From: Numida meleagris
Taxonomy: Eukaryota; Chordata; Aves; Galliformes; Numididae
NCBI RefSeq assembly: GCF_002078875.1
Contig: NC_034409.1
Location: forward strand, 14,857,111-14,921,110
Length of the DNA stretch: 64,000 nucleotides
Direction of reading: 5' to 3'
Shown: in pieces, positions 24,201-30,200 of the stretch
Numbering within the stretch: position 1 is the stretch's first letter
How the letters are laid out: each line of letters opens with the position of its first letter
Made by a program: the position numbers and the translations under genes
Notes under the pieces: generated by a model
Told to the model about the DNA's origin: nothing
The model's database searches: none
Seen by the model: the letters and a program-made list of their open reading frames with translations, nothing else

Positions 24201-27200
24201 GATGAGCTTTAACAACCTAAAATAAAGTCAAATCTTTATTTTGTAAATAAGGCTGATTCTAATGTTTTCTAAAATCAGTGGAAGCATTCCTATTTGAACA
24301 ATTATTTAGTATTACACACTACCATGAATAAAGACAGCAGAATATCTCCCTTGCAGTCTCTCTTTAATTTCAGCAGTTTAGGATTGTGAAAAAAGGTCTC
24401 AGTACCTGGTAAGATCAGCTCTCTGGAGAGCAGAGTAACAAATACAGCAGGGATGATTTACTCCTTTCAAATCTACAAACCAGTACTAAATGAATCAAGT
24501 CAGAATGTCACCAAGTTTACACTCTGCTAAGGAAGAATAAGCTCTTACTTATTTAACTTAATTATACAGCAAGTATGTGTGTCCATGCTAATAACAAGCT
24601 AGCAAAATTAATCAGCCATGTTCTTCATAGCCTTGCAATTTGGAGACTCTTTTCTACCTAGTTCAAAAAAGGTGTATAACAATACTGTAATTACTTTGTG
24701 TACCAGTACAATTGACTTTGGAGAATAAAACAGATAAAGCAGGGCAAAGCGTACGGTCACACGATTTACACCACAGATCTGTGTTTTAAAGGCTCAGATC
24801 AAGTAGGAAAATAAACAGACAATACCTGACATCAGGAGTAGATTTAATGTTTTTAGTCCTATTACTGAGAGATTTGCATTTCCTTTGTGGACTGTGAGCA
24901 TTTTAAGAATCTGTCTAAAAATTAAAAAAAAAAAGGAAGAGTTATAGATAAAGAAACACTAGCATACATTTTTTTTCCAAACAATTACTTAAAAATAGAA
25001 CAAACAAGAACAGCTAGAGAAATTAGCAGCAGTTCCTAAAGTCATTTTTGTTCTTCATTTTTTTTCATTGTTTTTCAGTTTTATGGTTTTTTTTTTTTCA
25101 AGTTAGCAATGAAATAACTTCGGTACTTTAACATTTGCTATATTTCATGGAAGTAATGATGTGTAATTTATCAACTGAACTTTTAATTAAGTGTATACAC
25201 ATATGTTAATTCTACAGGAGGCAAGTTTTATCCAGGATGGAATTATTCTACAGAAAGCAGGGCTGTGGAGTGCAGCAGACTGTAGATGGTTCGGCAGTGT
25301 TCTGTTTGTAGCAAGAGTGAAGTTACAGTGAACGATGAAGGACTTTCTGGGAGAAAAAAAGCAACTTCTCAGCTAAAGAACCTGAACAGCATTGTGGAGA
25401 ATTCTACCCTATGTAAGGTTCTGTCCTACAGCACTTATGTGATGCTGGACAAATCACTATGAAGTGTTTCATAGACTAGCAATTGTATACTCTCTCCTTT
25501 CCGGGTGGGCCAAATTGAAACCCATGGATATTAACCTCTGAAATGTTGCCCGTCGAGTCAAACAGAGTTGAATTCTTAAACACTAGGAGAGTCAAGCAAT
25601 GGTAGTTCTTCTGCAAAATCCAGAGCATGTATCAAATTGGGCACCTAAAAATCAATTGATACTTTTAACATCACTTGGTAAGATGGTGACCTCAAATCTG
25701 TAATAACTCCTCTTTTAACAAGATTTGTAAAGCTCTCAGCAACACTGATGAATGCTAAGAAAAGCCAAGGAGAAATTAATAGGCCAGTTTTCAGATAAGG
25801 TATCAAAAATAAGGCAGTGGGACACACACTGAGCAGTGATGATGGCAGAAAACAAATGAGTGTTCATTTTGCAATTAATGAAGCATATCCCAAGACTGTA
25901 TAATTAAAAACTAAATAAAAACAGACAGGCCTTACAAAAAAAAATCAAGGAACTTCCATTTTTAATATTCATGACTTTGGAGCACTTGACTCTGCAAATA
26001 TAATGATTTTCAAAGATGTCTTTGTATAGATAGCATCTAATCAAAACGGACTGTCTAGTTGTTTGCAATCTGTTAACATCTTGACTTGTTTTGAAAAACA
26101 AAAAAGCAGCACTGAAAGCTTCATCCAAATTTCATTCCCCAGCTTGTAGCAATCTTGTGTGCCTTGCTAAAGCCTAACTTTATAAGCTAGGATGATTGTA
26201 TTTCCTCTTAGTATTTATTTCTTAATTTTTAAAATTTATTTTTTATTAAAAGTTTTATTTATTTTCTCGCCATACTATGATGTTGCTAGCATAAATCTCT
26301 CCTCTTTTGGAGCACTACTGTTGTAGCTGTGATGATTAAGGTACACAGAAGAGGGTTAGTAAAAATATTGTGTGTGGACTGATCTTAAGAATGGAAAATA
26401 AAATCCAACCAAATACTGATACTTTTTTTTTTTCCCCACTTCAAACTCAGAATAGATACCTCCCTGAAGTTTCTGTATGCACACTTCGGATACTGGCATT
26501 TCAGCCCTGAGGCAAATTCTTGGCCAAGCATACAGCCCAGGTGGATGGACTAAGTATCTGGGTGATGAATCAACCAAAACAAGGAGTCACCCTCACCAAG
26601 CTGGTAGAGTAACTGAACACCCATAAATGTGGCTCTCTAACATCCCGATCAAATACTGTAGTTTCAGGCATCCCTAATGCACTTTACTATTTGCAGGCGT
26701 GAGCATATATGCATACCCATGTAGAAACTGTAGCATGAAGATTTCTCCACTTCCTCTCTCCATAATCAGCTGTGGACCATACACTGGGAGGGAATGCAAC
26801 CAGGACAGCTCTCCTGAACTGACCACAGAGATATTCCACACCATGTAATGTCATGTTCAGCAATAAAACCGGGGGGAAGTGTGCCGGGGGTTGCTGTTGC
26901 TTGGGGACTGGCTGGGCATTGGTGGACTGGTGGCAAATCATTGCTTTTATGCCATTTGCTTTGTTTTATTGATTTTTTTCTTTTTATTGCAATGTCTTTC
27001 TCTCAAATGATGAGTTTTCTCACTCTTGCCCCTCTGCTTCTCTCCCCAGTACCATTGGGGGGGAGCAAGCAGGTGGCTGTGTGGTGCTTAACTAACAACA
27101 GGTGTGGGTATCTAACCCACAACAGGAGACTGTACGAAATACCAGCCCAAAAATGGAGTAATTTTCTGGGGACCAAAGGATAAACAACAGTATCTTTAGC

Positions 27201-30200
27201 ATTATTGTACCTCTCAGAATAAGTTAATTAACAAGCCTGGCAAAAAAATCTTAACTAGCTGGTACAGCTTCACCTCAGTTATTTATTGTTCGTGGAAAGC
27301 AACAAAAAAAATCACTTGTGCTTTCCAACAAAAACAAGGCAGTTCATGCCCCTGCTGACTCTGTACTCTGGACACCATTAAAAAAGACCACAACACACAT
27401 ACCACAACTTCATGCAAGTGATATTACGACAGCAACCTTTCTAAGGAAGGGCATGGTGAAGACTGTAAAAGCAGAGAAAAATTTACTAGTGGAGTTATAG
27501 GGCTGTAGATCCTTGCTGTCATTATCTGCCCTGAATGAGGCAATCTGTCAAAGTGAGAGAACACCAAACCAAGCCCTTCTCTCCTATTTGTTGTATTATG
27601 CTTACATCTGCAGCTGGCATTTGTGTTATGGAACAACTTCAGTTAACCTTTGCCAGTCTTCATCCCATCTGAACACAGCCATAAAGAAGCCACCTGGTTA
27701 GGCTCCCTCAGCAGTCAATGGAGAGATATGGGCATGTTCAAATCCAAGCATGCCTTGCTTCAGCATTACTTACTGCAGTGATGGAAAGAATCATCTTCTG
27801 AAGGTAATTGTGTCCACTGACTTCGCAGGTAGTTGAGGTGACTACTTTAAATACTTCATTTTTAGACAACTATGATCAGGTGTGAGAAACACCCTGTCTT
27901 GATTTATACCACTTAAGGCTTGTGGATATAACACATCATATTTGTGAAGAACACATACACAAATCTGTCCAGGTGATAGCGTCTATTAAAATAAAACATC
28001 TTCACAGCCACAGAATCCCAGAATCATTGAAATTGGCAAGGACCTCAGAAGATCTCTTAATTCAGCTCCCCTCCCCAAGGCAGGGTCAATTACAGCTGAT
28101 CGTTCAGAGCCATGGACAGTCGGGTTCTGAATATCTCCTAGGCTTAAGACCTTACAGCCTCTCTGGGCAACCCGTTCCAGTGTGTGATCAATCTCAAAGT
28201 GTTAAAAAACAATTGATTGGGTTTTTTAATGTTTAAGTGGAATTTCCTCTATTTCAATTTGTGCCCAATGCTTCTTGTCCTATCACTGGGCACACCCCAG
28301 AGAGGAGCCTGGCTCAGTTTTCTTTACTCTCCCCACCAGGTAATTTGTACACACAGACAAGACCCCTGCTTGTGCGAGTCTTTTATTGTAAAAGCTGAAG
28401 AAATCCATGAAAATCTTTATGTAGAAGCTGTTGTAATAACTTTACATAAATCCATTTTATAGCATATTTATGCTGCCATGATATGAAACACTCTGAAAGA
28501 CTCTTGGCATATGACATACTTACTGGTGAACACCCAGTACTTCCCAGTCCTTCCCAACATCCTTAAGAGCTATGTTCTGTAGAGTACTTGGACAAATTTC
28601 TATCAATTTGCAAAGCAGCGACCAACCCATCTGTAAAATAAAAATACAGCTATTGCAGAACAGATACTCCATTTGGAACCTAAGTATTGTGTTTTAATAC
28701 CCCAGCTTTCAGAAGACAGATGTTCTGAAAAGATACCTAGCTAAATGAGGGATAATTAATTAACACAAGACAAGACAAAGGACATAGAAATTTAAGAGCT
28801 GGAAGTGAAACATATGCTAATGATTCTCAGTGCATCACTTGTAGCAACATACCACCTTCCACTGCTTGAGGCTAGAGAACACACACGTAAGAGATGCTGA
28901 GATAGAAAAAAAGTTAGGAGATCCAATAATTGCATTATGGGCCACTAGAGATCACTGCACTATTACAGCTATTCCAACTTCACTGAAGCACAGCAGTCAC
29001 CATAGGAATCTGACACTTAATTGCAAACAACAAGGAGAAAGGATGTACTCATTTTTTAAAACTACCACTCTAAGTCAAGTGCCTTGACTTTCAAATATCT
29101 GAAAATGATGCTGAAAATAAATAAGATAAATAAACTGAAAAAATGATCCTATTTGGTTGTCCACGTTGGAGAAATCTGTTCCCTGATGCTGGAACAATGG
29201 TCTTTACCATTTATGAAAGCATGCTGGGCGTATCAGCCTTCAGGCTGATAAAACTGAACATGTGGATGATAACACTGAGCAAAATCCATGCAAAAAAAAA
29301 AATTAGCTGATGAACAAGGAAACCTCACTGTACTGAAAAAGAGGAAGAGGGCTGAAAAATGTCAAAAGTTCAAGATAAAACAGATTTTACAAATAGAAAT
29401 GAAAACAAAGCATAAAGGTTTCCTGGCCATACAGAAAAAAGAAAAAGAGCAAAAAGTGGAAGCAGATCTGTGTGCTGTAAGAATAGAATTAAAACAGAAG
29501 ATAACCTAGGTATAGCTCAAAAACAATAAGCATAATTAAACCAGATTTCAGCAGAAGAGTTATATAAAGCAAAGGGGTCAGGACAAGACAGCTACCAAAA
29601 CCAGGAAAGCAAGCAGCCTTTTCCATGGAGCGTAACTGCTTAACTGCAGAGTTCAAAGAAATTCTGTGATCTCTAACCCTGCTGCATGAAAGATGAGAGA
29701 CACAAGCAGCATAGACTAGAAACTTGGCAGCTTTCATGACAGCCTTGGCAAGTCTATGAAAAAGGTGATGTAGCTCCCGGGAAACAGAATTCTGTGTTTA
29801 TATTTCATAGGTCACAGGCACTATGTTCACACTATCTGCAGTAGCTTTGCTTTTGTTGAGGTGTAGATTTGCAGAGCCAAATATTTTAAGCCAACTTAAC
29901 TCTTTAGCTCAAACTTGCAGTATGAGCTTGACCACGAGCCAGTTGCCATGCTCTTCCCTTGCTTAGACAGCACGCCGACTTGCTCTGCATGAAAGTGCAA
30001 ACCAATTAGTTTGGACAGTCAGGACAATTAGTCTAGGCTGCGTGAGAGAGTCTCAATCAAATTTTGAAGAATAGTCTTAGTGACCACCAAAGCTCCCTAG
30101 TATGGGGTTATATATCATCTAATTTTCCATGTTCAAAGCAACAAATATCAAACCTGCAAGGCAAATACATTGCAGAGGTGATCATTAATTGATACTCTGT

